Shown here: positions 7,724-15,109 of the stretch, in pieces
Layout: the number at the start of each line of letters is the position of its first letter
How positions within the stretch are numbered: position 1 is the first letter of the stretch
NCBI RefSeq assembly: GCF_004402235.1
Contig: NZ_SOFS01000025.1
Span: forward strand, 1 to 64,000
DNA from: Cryobacterium glucosi
GTDB taxonomy: Bacteria > Actinomycetota > Actinomycetes > Actinomycetales > Microbacteriaceae
DNA length: 64,000 nucleotides
Direction: 5' to 3'
The notes under the pieces: generated by a model
What the model was told of the DNA's origin: nothing
The model's database searches: none
The model's input: only the letters and a program-made list of their open reading frames with translations
Program-made: the position numbers and the translations under genes

Positions 7724-8482
7724 TCAGGCGTGGAGGAGGCGGGCGAACCAGCGGCCATCCAGGCGCCAGTCGTGCGCGACCCGGAGCCCCGCGTCGGCGG
7801 CATGGCCGGCGAGGGCGTCGACGCCGACCTCCGCCCAGGGGAAGACGTCGCTGAGGAGGCCGGAGGCATCCTCGAGCCGGCCCTCGTAGCGTTCATTGCG
7901 CGCCGGGTCGTGGCTGACCTCGACGAGGAGCGCGCCCCGGGGCGCGAGAAGTTCGGCGCAGCGGGTTAGGAGCGCGGTCACGTCGCCGCCGATGCCGATG
8001 TTCCCGTCGACGAGGAGCGCGCCCGCCCAGCCGCCCTCGAGCGGCATCGGGTCGAAGACGCTGCGCTTGAGCACGCTGAGGCCGGCGTCGACGGCGATCC
8101 GTACGGCGGTCGGCGAAACGTCGATTCCAAGCGCGGACAGGCCGCGGTCCATCGCGGCACGCACCATCCGACCAGGGCCGCAGCCGATGTCGAGGACAGG
8201 ACCGGTCAGGCCGTCGAGCAGGAGCTGGTCGGTGTCGTCGGCGTCGGCGCTCCACCGGGCGGCGTCCATGGTCGCGGCGGCGATGAGGCCGCCGTCCCGG
8301 GAACGGCGGAGGTAGAGAACGTTGTCGGCGTTGCGCAGCGCGGCCGCATAGGGTTCCGCCCCGCCGGCGCCGAAGGTCGCGGGGGCGAGGTCGAGGGCGG
8401 ATGTCCGCTCGCCGGGGACGCGATCGAGGCGATCGGGTTCGAGGATGTCCCATTCGAGGATGCGGGCGGCCTGCGCGTTCAT
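7724..8482 (-). CDS. Class I SAM-dependent methyltransferase
   Basis: The 252-residue protein has the SAM-binding motif I VLDIGCGPGRMV, an acidic motif II (LGIDVSPTAV), and a C-terminal half with VEVSHDP. It lacks features that would tell the substrate. It is the last gene of a tight operon: its start overlaps the stop of the DUF2064 gene by four bases, and that gene overlaps a GT2 gene in the same way. Placement with two sugar-transferase-type proteins suggests methylation of a glycan, glycolipid or small metabolite. This is inference. Confidence 0.85.
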   Translation of the reverse strand: MNAQAARILEWDILEPDRLDRVPGERTSALDLAPATFGAGGAEPYAAALRNADNVLYLRRSRDGGLIAAATMDAARWSADADDTDQLLLDGLTGPVLDIGCGPGRMVRAAMDRGLSALGIDVSPTAVRIAVDAGLSVLKRSVFDPMPLEGGWAGALLVDGNIGIGGDVTALLTRCAELLAPRGALLVEVSHDPARNERYEGRLEDASGLLSDVFPWAEVGVDALAGHAADAGLRVAHDWRLDGRWFARLLHA

Positions 8483-9225
8483 GCGCGCACCGGAATTCCG
8501 GTGGCGACAGCGCCGGTCGCGTCGCGATCGGCGGGGCGGGCGTCCGTGCGGGCGGCCGTAGCGCCGGGGAGCAGTGCGGCGAGGGTACGTGCGAAGCGCC
8601 CATTCGGAACCGTGGCGGCGACGGAGTGCGCATCTGCGATCGTGTCGACATCGGTGAGCACGGGCAGGTGCCGCACCCGGAGGCCCGCCTCCTCCAAGCG
8701 ATCGAGCTGCCGGGCCCCGGTGTCGTCCATCGACATCGCGACGCCGCGAATCAGGTCCCCGCGCCGGGAGTGACCGTTCCGGGAGTGACCGCGGCTCGAC
8801 CCTCCGCGCGGCTCGGCGAGCGCGAGCGCCCAGAAGCCGCCGTCGTCCGCGAGGCCGAGCCAGGCATCCGTGTCGTCTGGCCAGTCGGTGAAGACCGGCG
8901 CGAGCAGCTCGGTGGTCACCTGCGGGGTGTCCATGCCGATCAGGACGGTCGGTTCGTCGAGCCCGTCGAAGATGGCGGCGAGGCGCTCGTCGAGACCGCC
9001 GGCGACCTGGGGCAGGATCTCGAACTCAGCGGCCAGGCGCGGCGGGGTGACCCCGTCGAAGGCGAGGATGCGGCGCGAGGCCGGGAGGGCGAGCGCTGCG
9101 GTCAGGGTGTCGTCGAGGCTCGCGGCGGCGAGCTCGGCGGCCTGCTCGAAGGAGAGCGCCGGGTGCAGGCGGGTCTTGACCCGGCCGGGCAGGCACTCTT
9201 TGGCGATCACGACGAGGGCCGTCAT
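8479..9225 (-). CDS. DUF2064 (TIGR04282-type) glycosyltransferase-like protein
   Basis: This 248-residue protein belongs to the DUF2064 group, nucleotide-sugar-transferase-like (GT-A) proteins typically beside a GT2 gene. Diagnostic parts are VIAKECLPGRVKTRL at the start, IGMDTPQV in the middle and GLADDGGFWALAL. Relatives are annotated in arsenosugar-type pathways, but nothing arsenic-related is seen here. After residue 143 there is an unusual Ser/Arg/Gly/His-rich insertion encoded by a 15-base tandem repeat (8765-8794). The start is taken at 9225, overlapping the GT2 stop by four bases. A longer frame to 9351 runs into that gene. Confidence 0.8.
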   Translation of the reverse strand: MTALVVIAKECLPGRVKTRLHPALSFEQAAELAAASLDDTLTAALALPASRRILAFDGVTPPRLAAEFEILPQVAGGLDERLAAIFDGLDEPTVLIGMDTPQVTTELLAPVFTDWPDDTDAWLGLADDGGFWALALAEPRGGSSRGHSRNGHSRRGDLIRGVAMSMDDTGARQLDRLEEAGLRVRHLPVLTDVDTIADAHSVAATVPNGRFARTLAALLPGATAARTDARPADRDATGAVATGIPVRA

Positions 9226-9890
9226 TTCCGGGCCTCGCGCAGCAGGGCGGACATGTCGCCGATCGCGGTCACGGTGCCGCGGATCGTTCCGGTCACTTTG
9301 CTGCGCCCGACCCGCGGCGAATAGGAGGAGTCGACCTCGCGGATGCTCCATCCCGCGTCGGACGCACGGAGGAACATCTCGAGCGGGTAGCCGCTGCGTC
9401 GGTCCTGGAGGTCGAGGGACAGCAGCGCCGGGCGCCGGGCGGCCCGCATGGGGCCGAGGTCATGTATGTTCACACCGGTTATTCGGCGCAGGCGCCAGGA
9501 AAGACTGGAATTGGCCAGGCGGGCGTGCAGTGGCCAGGATCCGCGGGTCGTGGGACGGCGGCGGCCGAGCACGAGGTCGGCGTCTCCGGCGAGGATCGGG
9601 CCGACGATGCGCGGAAGTTCGGCCGGGTCCATCGACGCGTCGGCGTCGCAGAACGCTACGATCGGGGCGGTCGCGGCAAGGAGCCCCGCGTGGGCGGCGG
9701 CGCCGAAGCCGCGGCGCTCCTCGTGCACGACGAGGGCGCCCGCCGCTGCGGCGATCTCGGCCGAGCCGTCGGTCGACCCGTTGTCGACGACGATCGCCCG
9801 GTAGCCCTCCGGCAGGCGCGACAGCACCCACGGCAGGGCGCCGGCCTCGTTGAGGCACGGGAGCACGAGGTCGACCTGGATCGGAGTCAT
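9222..9890 (-). CDS. GT2 family glycosyltransferase, DPM1/TIGR04283-like
   Basis: The 222-residue GT-A protein opens with VDLVLPCLNEAGALPWVL and carries VVDNGSTDGS (UDP/GDP-sugar binding) and the metal-binding CDADAS (Asp82, Asp84). There are no membrane segments. It is short, like polyprenyl-phosphate mannosyl- or glucosyltransferases, so it could make the polyprenyl-phosphate sugar used by the GT87-type enzyme at 4166. First gene of a three-gene operon. A -10-like TAGGGT ends seven bases before the ATG, which suggests a leaderless transcript. Confidence 0.85.
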   Translation of the reverse strand: MTPIQVDLVLPCLNEAGALPWVLSRLPEGYRAIVVDNGSTDGSAEIAAAAGALVVHEERRGFGAAAHAGLLAATAPIVAFCDADASMDPAELPRIVGPILAGDADLVLGRRRPTTRGSWPLHARLANSSLSWRLRRITGVNIHDLGPMRAARRPALLSLDLQDRRSGYPLEMFLRASDAGWSIREVDSSYSPRVGRSKVTGTIRGTVTAIGDMSALLREARK

Positions 9891-9896
9891 CTTCCG

Positions 9897-10004
9897 ACCC
9901 TAAAGGGGCGCCGACCCGGAACAGGGCCGAGAACATTACGGACTGAGGAAGAACACCGGGAGCAGCCCCGCGGCGTTTCCGGCCGGCCGGGGCCACCGTA
10001 TCCT
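9897..10004. promoter_or_regulatory. Divergent promoters for the GT2 operon and the two-component system
   Basis: Reverse strand: TAGGGT (9902-9897), then six bases, then the ATG at 9890. Forward strand: TATCCT (9999-10004), then six bases, then the GTG at 10011. Both spacings put the transcription start at the first base of the start codon. No -35 box is convincing. Confidence 0.5.
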
Positions 10005-10010
10005 GAGACC

Positions 10011-10856
10011 GTGACAGCCCCTTCCACTCCCACCGCCCCGGTTCCCCCCGCTCCCCCTGAGGAACGGCGCATCCTCGTGGTCGACGACGACCCGACCGTG
10101 CTCGAGATCGTCTGCCGGTACCTCCGCGCCGCCGGGTTCCTGGTCGATGAGGCCCCGGACGGGCTGAGCGCGCTCCGCCTCGCCGAGGAGAAGCGGCCGC
10201 ACCTCGTGGTGCTCGACCGGATGCTTCCGCTCCTGGACGGGATCGAGGTGTGCCGCCGGGTGCGCAGCACCTGGGCCATCCCCGTGATCATGCTCACCGC
10301 CCTCAACCAGGAGGACGACCGCATCGACGGCCTCGAGGCCGGTGCGGACGACTACCTCGCCAAGCCGTTCTCGCCGCGCGAGCTCGTGCTGCGGGTGCAG
10401 GCCGTGTTGCGGCGCACCGGCCAGGCCGCAGCCCAGGCCGCCGCGCAGTCGGCCGGGCAGGGCGCGGGCGATGCATCGGGCCCGCCGACCGTGCCGCTCG
10501 CGATCGGCGACTTCACCCTCGACACCGCCGCACACGAGCTGCGCCTGCACGGAACGCCGCTCGTGCTCACGGTGCGCGAGTTCGACCTGCTCTCCTACCT
10601 GCTCCGGCACCCGCACACGGTCCTCGGCCGGGAGGACCTGCTCCGCTCGGTGTGGGGGTGGGAATTCGGGGACCTCTCGACCGTGACCGTGCACGTGCGG
10701 AGGCTGCGGGAGAAGATCGAGGCCGACCCGGCGCATCCGCTGCTGTTGCAGACGGTGTGGGGCGTCGGCTACCGGTTCGACCCTGTCCCGCTCGGCCCGT
10801 CGGGTAGCCGCGGCGCACCGGATTCCGCGACCGCAGAAGACCGGACGATCTCATGA
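10011..10856 (+). CDS. OmpR/PhoB-family response regulator
   Basis: The 281-residue protein has a receiver domain (residues 20-135) with the acidic pocket VVDDDP, phosphoacceptor Asp69 in VVLDRMLP, and the conserved Lys in LAKPFSP. A C-terminal winged-helix DNA-binding domain (about 165-265) carries LTVREFDLLSYL and TVTVHVRRLREKIE. The linker is Ala/Gln/Gly-rich. Residues 1-18 are Pro/Thr-rich, so the true N-terminus could be later, but GTG 10011 is supported by the -10 box at exactly the leaderless spacing. The stop overlaps the kinase start by four bases. Confidence 0.9.
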   Translation: MTAPSTPTAPVPPAPPEERRILVVDDDPTVLEIVCRYLRAAGFLVDEAPDGLSALRLAEEKRPHLVVLDRMLPLLDGIEVCRRVRSTWAIPVIMLTALNQEDDRIDGLEAGADDYLAKPFSPRELVLRVQAVLRRTGQAAAQAAAQSAGQGAGDASGPPTVPLAIGDFTLDTAAHELRLHGTPLVLTVREFDLLSYLLRHPHTVLGREDLLRSVWGWEFGDLSTVTVHVRRLREKIEADPAHPLLLQTVWGVGYRFDPVPLGPSGSRGAPDSATAEDRTIS

Positions 10857-11992
10857 CGACCGAGGTGCTCGTCATCGTCGCGCTCAACGCCCTTGCGTGC
10901 GCGGTCGTCACCGGCGCGCTCGGCCTGCTCGCGCTGCGGATGATGAAGCGGTCCTCGTTCGTGGTGCAGCTCATGCTCGTCGCCCTCGCGGCGATCGTCT
11001 CCGTCGTCGGGGGGATGTCGGCGGTCGCCACCCAGATGTACGTCTCGACCCACGACCTCGGCGTCTTCTACTCGGTCGCCGCAGTCGCCGGGCTCGTGTC
11101 GCTCGTGATGGCCGCGCTTCTCGGACGCACCCTCGTGCGCGACAGCAGGCACCTGCGCAGCGCGGCCGAACGCCTCGGCCGCGGCGAATCGGTCGCGGCC
11201 GACGGCGACGCCGCCGCCCCGCGGCACAGCACGACCGAGTTCAGCGACCTCGCCGGGGAACTCGCCGCGACGGGGGCCCGCCTCGCCGAGTCCCGGGCTC
11301 GCGAACGACGCGTGGAGGAATCCCGGCGCGAACTGATCGCGTGGATCTCGCACGACCTGCGGACGCCGCTCGCCGGCATCCGCGCCATGGCGGAGGCGCT
11401 CGAGGACGGGATGGTCGAGGACCCCGCCCGGTATTACCCGCGGATGCGCGACCAGGTCGACCGGTTGAGCGGGATGGTCGACGACCTCTTCGAACTGTCG
11501 CGGATCCATTCAGGGACGCTGCGCCTCGCGCTCGAGCCGGTCGCGCTCTACGACCTGATCAGTGACACCGTCGCGGGCTTCGGACCCGTAGCGCACGCGA
11601 AGTCCCTCGACCTGCGATTCGCCGGCGAGACGGGGCTGACGGTCCTTGCCGATCCGCGCGAACTGTCCCGCGTTGTCGGGAACCTCGTGATGAATGCGAT
11701 CCAGCATTCGCCGTCCGGGAGCCCGATCACGGTGTCGGTGCGCGAACGGGGGGACGGCGGGGCCGTGATCTCCGTCGAGGACGCGGCAGGCGGCATCCCG
11801 GAACAGGACATCGACCGGGTGTTCGAGGCCGGCTGGCGGGCGAGCGAGCCGCGCACCCCCGGCGGGGCTGGACTCGGCCTCGCCATCGTGCAGGGCATCG
11901 TCACAGCGCACCAGGGCGAGGTGATCGTGCAGAACGTGCCGAACGGATGCCGTTTCGACGTGTTGCTGCCGCGGCGCGCGGTCGCCGTCTAG
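10853..11992 (+). CDS. Two-component sensor histidine kinase
   Basis: The 379-residue membrane kinase is coupled to the response regulator by an ATGA overlap. Membrane segments lie at about 5-29, 38-60 and 71-92. A HAMP-like linker follows. The dimerisation domain has phospho-acceptor His167 in WISHDLRTPL, and the ATPase domain has an N-box (VGNLVMNAIQHSP), a G1 box (VEDAAGGIP) and a G2 box (GAGLGLAIVQ). There is almost no extracellular loop, so it may sense something in or near the membrane. Its stop codon overlaps the convergent tetR-type gene stop in a shared CTAG. Confidence 0.93.
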   Translation: MTTEVLVIVALNALACAVVTGALGLLALRMMKRSSFVVQLMLVALAAIVSVVGGMSAVATQMYVSTHDLGVFYSVAAVAGLVSLVMAALLGRTLVRDSRHLRSAAERLGRGESVAADGDAAAPRHSTTEFSDLAGELAATGARLAESRARERRVEESRRELIAWISHDLRTPLAGIRAMAEALEDGMVEDPARYYPRMRDQVDRLSGMVDDLFELSRIHSGTLRLALEPVALYDLISDTVAGFGPVAHAKSLDLRFAGETGLTVLADPRELSRVVGNLVMNAIQHSPSGSPITVSVRERGDGGAVISVEDAAGGIPEQDIDRVFEAGWRASEPRTPGGAGLGLAIVQGIVTAHQGEVIVQNVPNGCRFDVLLPRRAVAV

Positions 11993-12585
11993 GCCAGCAC
12001 GAGCGGGAGGAAGATCGTGTCGACGATCTCCAGGATGGTCTCCTCCGGCACGGCGGAGTGCGTCATCAGGACCTCGTGCCGGAACAGGTCGACGGGAAGG
12101 TTCCTGATCCTCGGGGTCAGCCTCGAGGCATCGATCTCGCCGCGCTCGAGTGCCCGGGCGATCACGCCGTCCATGATCGGGCCCTGGCCACCGGAGATCG
12201 ATTCCCGGAGGTCGGCCAGGCTCGTCCCGGTGGCGCGGTAGTAGTCGGCGAGGGACACGACGAGCTGCGTCGCGATCCGGACGCGGCGCTCGTTCGCTTG
12301 CCGGAGGAGCGCGATCACGTCCCCGCGCAGGCTTCCGGTGTCCTTCACCTCGATCGGGTCCTGCGCAACGACGTGGACGATGGCCGCGCGGGCCAGCTCC
12401 GGCTTGCCCGGCCAGCGCCGGTAAAGCACGGCGCGGCTCGTCCCTGCGCGGGTGGCGACGGCGTCGATCGTGAAACTCTCGTAGCCACGCTCGGTCAGCT
12501 CGGCCCACGCCGCGTCGAGCAGGGCGCCCTCGAGCGCGGGTCCGCGGCGGCGCGTGCGGGCGTCATCCTGGCCACTAAGAGACAT
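11989..12585 (-). CDS. TetR-family repressor of the adjacent efflux gene
   Basis: The 198-residue protein has an N-terminal helix-turn-helix (ALLDAAWAELTERGYESFTI, then GTSRAVLYRRWPGKPEL), followed by an all-helical ligand-binding and dimerisation region. It is divergent from an MFS drug-transporter gene, with only 66 bases between the two starts. A 13-base palindrome TCGAATCATTCGA in that gap is the likely operator for both. This arrangement is typical of local repression relieved by the exported compound. The 3' end overlaps the histidine kinase gene by four bases. Confidence 0.9.
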   Translation of the reverse strand: MSLSGQDDARTRRRGPALEGALLDAAWAELTERGYESFTIDAVATRAGTSRAVLYRRWPGKPELARAAIVHVVAQDPIEVKDTGSLRGDVIALLRQANERRVRIATQLVVSLADYYRATGTSLADLRESISGGQGPIMDGVIARALERGEIDASRLTPRIRNLPVDLFRHEVLMTHSAVPEETILEIVDTIFLPLVLA

Positions 12586-12613
12586 TGCGTATCCTAAATT
12601 CCTCGTCTATGCT

Positions 12614-12626
12614 TCGAATCATTCGA
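12614..12626. promoter_or_regulatory. Probable TetR operator palindrome
   Basis: TCGAAT-C-ATTCGA is a perfect 6-1-6 inverted repeat in the 66-base gap between the divergent tetR-type and MFS genes. It lies 25 bases before the MFS start. Its position between the two promoters fits repression of both genes. Confidence 0.6.
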
Positions 12627-12651
12627 TACACACTGTACCTTATGAGGAGCC

Positions 12652-14109
12652 ATGGCTGAGATGGAGACGTTGGATCCCGTCCTGCGGCGGACCGCGATCG
12701 CCGTTGTCGTCGGGGCGCTCGCGGTGGTGTTCGACACCACGATCGTCAGTATCGCCCTCCGCACGCTCGCGACGGAGCTGAACACGACCGTCGACGTCAT
12801 CCAATGGGTGACGACGGGCTACCTGCTCGCCCTCGGCGTCGCCATCCCGCTTGTCGGCTGGGCGCAGAGCCGGATCGGTGGGAAGCGCCTCTGGATCGCG
12901 GCCCTGTCGCTCTTCCTGGTCGCGTCCGTCCTGTGCAGCCTCGCCGGGGACCCGCAGAGCCTGATCGCCTCCCGCATAGTGCAGGGCCTCGGCGGCGGCG
13001 CACTCCTGCCGCTGTCGTCGACCCTCGTGATCCAGGCCGCCCAGGGCCGGAACCTCGGCCGGGTGATGGCGACGCTGAGCCTGCCCGCTGTGCTCGGCCC
13101 GATTCTCGGTCCCGTCCTCGGCGGCCTGATCCTGAACACCCTCGACTGGCGCTGGCTGTTCTGGGTGAACGTCCCGTTCTGCGTGGTCGGGCTCATCCTC
13201 GCCACGCTCCTGCTCCCGAAGGATGAGCCCGCCAGGCCGGTGCGGCTCGACGTCGTCGGCCTCCTGCTGCTCTCGCCCAGCATCGTCTGGCTACTCTTCG
13301 GCCTCTCCAACGGCGCCAAGGACGGCGGATTTGGCCGTGCCGACGTCGTCTTGCCTCTGATCTTCGGCGCTGCCCTCCTCACAGGATTCGTCGCCTGGGC
13401 GATCCGGCGCCCGGGCACAGCCCTCATCGACGTGCGCCTCCTGACGCACCGCCCCCTCGCGACCTCCTCCGCCCTGCTGTTCCTGACCGGCGTCTCGCTC
13501 TACGGCGCCATGCTCCTGCTTCCGCTGTACTGGCAGGAGGTGCGCGGCTTCGACCCACTCGGCGCCGGCCTGCTCCTCATCTCGCAGGGCGTGGGGACCT
13601 TCCTCAGCCGGTCGTCCGCCGGTCGTCTCACCGACCGGTTCGGTGCCCGTTGGGTCTCCGTGGCCGGCTTCGCGATCGTCGGCGTCGGAACGCTCCCGTT
13701 CGCCGTCGCGACCGCGTCGACGAACGAGTGGATGCTGATGGCCGCGTTGCTCGTGCGCGGTTTCGGACTCGGGGCGGTCACGATCCCCCTGATGGCAGGC
13801 GGGTTTGTCGGGCTCGAACGGGCCGAGGTCCCGCACGCGAGCGTCATCACCCGGATCGCGACCCAGGTCGGCGGGTCCTTCGGGGTCGCCGTGCTCGCAG
13901 TGATCCTGCACGCCCGGGTCGTGGGCGGCGCCGACCTCGCCACGGCCTTCGACCAGGCGTTCTGGTGGGCCGTCGGCTTCACCGGGCTCGGAGTCGCGCT
14001 CTCGTTCCTGTTGCCGTCCCGGCAGGGACCCCCTCCGGAACGCGTCAGCGGCGGACGGCAGCCCGGAGCGGAGCGGTCGCGAAGGCGCGCATGCCGTCCG
14101 CGAAGGTGA
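12652..14109 (+). CDS. MFS drug efflux transporter, DHA2 (EmrB/QacA) family
   Basis: The 485-residue protein has about 14 membrane segments. It starts MAEMETLDPVLRR and carries the DHA2 motif FDTTIVSIAL in the first helix, WVTTGYLLALGVAIPLVG in helix 2, and motif C-like GPILGPVLGG in helix 5. It should export drugs or toxic metabolites using the proton gradient. GAGGAG stands three bases before the start, rather close. The last 22 codons overlap the convergent epimerase gene by 65 bases and encode a basic, low-complexity tail. Confidence 0.92.
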   Translation: MAEMETLDPVLRRTAIAVVVGALAVVFDTTIVSIALRTLATELNTTVDVIQWVTTGYLLALGVAIPLVGWAQSRIGGKRLWIAALSLFLVASVLCSLAGDPQSLIASRIVQGLGGGALLPLSSTLVIQAAQGRNLGRVMATLSLPAVLGPILGPVLGGLILNTLDWRWLFWVNVPFCVVGLILATLLLPKDEPARPVRLDVVGLLLLSPSIVWLLFGLSNGAKDGGFGRADVVLPLIFGAALLTGFVAWAIRRPGTALIDVRLLTHRPLATSSALLFLTGVSLYGAMLLLPLYWQEVRGFDPLGAGLLLISQGVGTFLSRSSAGRLTDRFGARWVSVAGFAIVGVGTLPFAVATASTNEWMLMAALLVRGFGLGAVTIPLMAGGFVGLERAEVPHASVITRIATQVGGSFGVAVLAVILHARVVGGADLATAFDQAFWWAVGFTGLGVALSFLLPSRQGPPPERVSGGRQPGAERSRRRACRPRR

Positions 14110-15109
14110 CGGCGGGCATCCAGCCGAGCTCGGTGCGCAGCCGCTCGGAGGACGCGGTGATGTGCCGCACGTCACCGAGCCGGTACTCCCCCGTCGTGAC
14201 GGGGTCGGGGCCGCCGGCCGCGCGGCTGAGCGCCCCGGCCATGTCCCCGATCGTGTGCACGACCCCCGAGCCCACGTTGAACGCCCGGAACAGGGCGGCG
14301 GGGGCGTCCGCGGTGTGCTCGAGCGCGGCCAGGTTGGCGGATGCGACGTCGGCGACGTGCACGAAGTCGCGGCGCTGCCTGCCATCCTCGAAGACGCGCG
14401 GTGCCTCTCCGCGTTCGAGGGCCGACCGGAACAGGGACGCGACCCCGGCGTACGGCGTGTTCTGCGGCATCCCCGGCCCGTAGACGTTGTGGTACCGGAG
14501 GGCGAGCGCGCGCCCGCCCGTCGAGCGGGCCCAGCTGCTCGCGAGGTACTCCTGGCCGAGCTTGCTCGAGGCGTAGACGTTGCGGGGGTCGAGCGGGTCG
14601 TCCTCGGTGACGAGCAGCGGTTCGAGGGGCTCTCCGGTTTCCGGGTCGAGCGGGTCGAACCGGCCGGCGGCGAGGTCGGCCTCCTGGCGCGGGCCGGGCC
14701 GGGTGAAGCCGTCCGGGCCGCGGTAGCTGCCCTCGCCGTAGACGACCATGGAGGAGGCGAGCACGAGCCGGTCGATGCCCGCGGTGGTCATGCCCGCGAG
14801 GAGCACGGCAGTGCCGACCTCGTTGCTGCGGACATAGTCCGGCGCGTCGGAGAAGGCGACGCCGAGCCCGACCTTCGCGGCCTGGTGGCAGACCGCGTCG
14901 ACTCCGGAGAGAGCGAGGTCGACCGTCTCCGGGTCCGTCGTGTCGCCGACGAGGAGGTCGACCCGCGCGTCGATCGACGGCAAGCCGCCGTGCACGTCGG
15001 GGCGCAGGGAGTCGAGCACGCGCACGTCCCAGCCGCGCCCGAGCGCCTGGCTCACGATGACGCCGCCGATGAACCCGGCGCCGCCCGTGACGAGCAGCCG
15101 GGGGCTCAC
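14045..15109 (-). CDS. NAD-dependent epimerase, dTDP-L-rhamnose 4-epimerase-like
   Basis: This 354-residue extended SDR starts at GTG with VTGGAGFIGG (NAD binding) and has the catalytic triad pattern SSMVVYGEG plus YASSKLGQE (Tyr, Lys). It also has the family-diagnostic LRYHNVYGPGMPQNTPYAGVAS and FEDGRQRRDFVHV. The last two match actinobacterial dTDP-L-rhamnose 4-epimerases better than GalE. It is coupled to the MTA phosphorylase upstream by a GTGA overlap. A second gene of the same group lies at 42429. The sugar it acts on is inferred, not shown. Confidence 0.8.
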   Translation of the reverse strand: MSPRLLVTGGAGFIGGVIVSQALGRGWDVRVLDSLRPDVHGGLPSIDARVDLLVGDTTDPETVDLALSGVDAVCHQAAKVGLGVAFSDAPDYVRSNEVGTAVLLAGMTTAGIDRLVLASSMVVYGEGSYRGPDGFTRPGPRQEADLAAGRFDPLDPETGEPLEPLLVTEDDPLDPRNVYASSKLGQEYLASSWARSTGGRALALRYHNVYGPGMPQNTPYAGVASLFRSALERGEAPRVFEDGRQRRDFVHVADVASANLAALEHTADAPAALFRAFNVGSGVVHTIGDMAGALSRAAGGPDPVTTGEYRLGDVRHITASSERLRTELGWMPAVTFADGMRAFATAPLRAAVRR

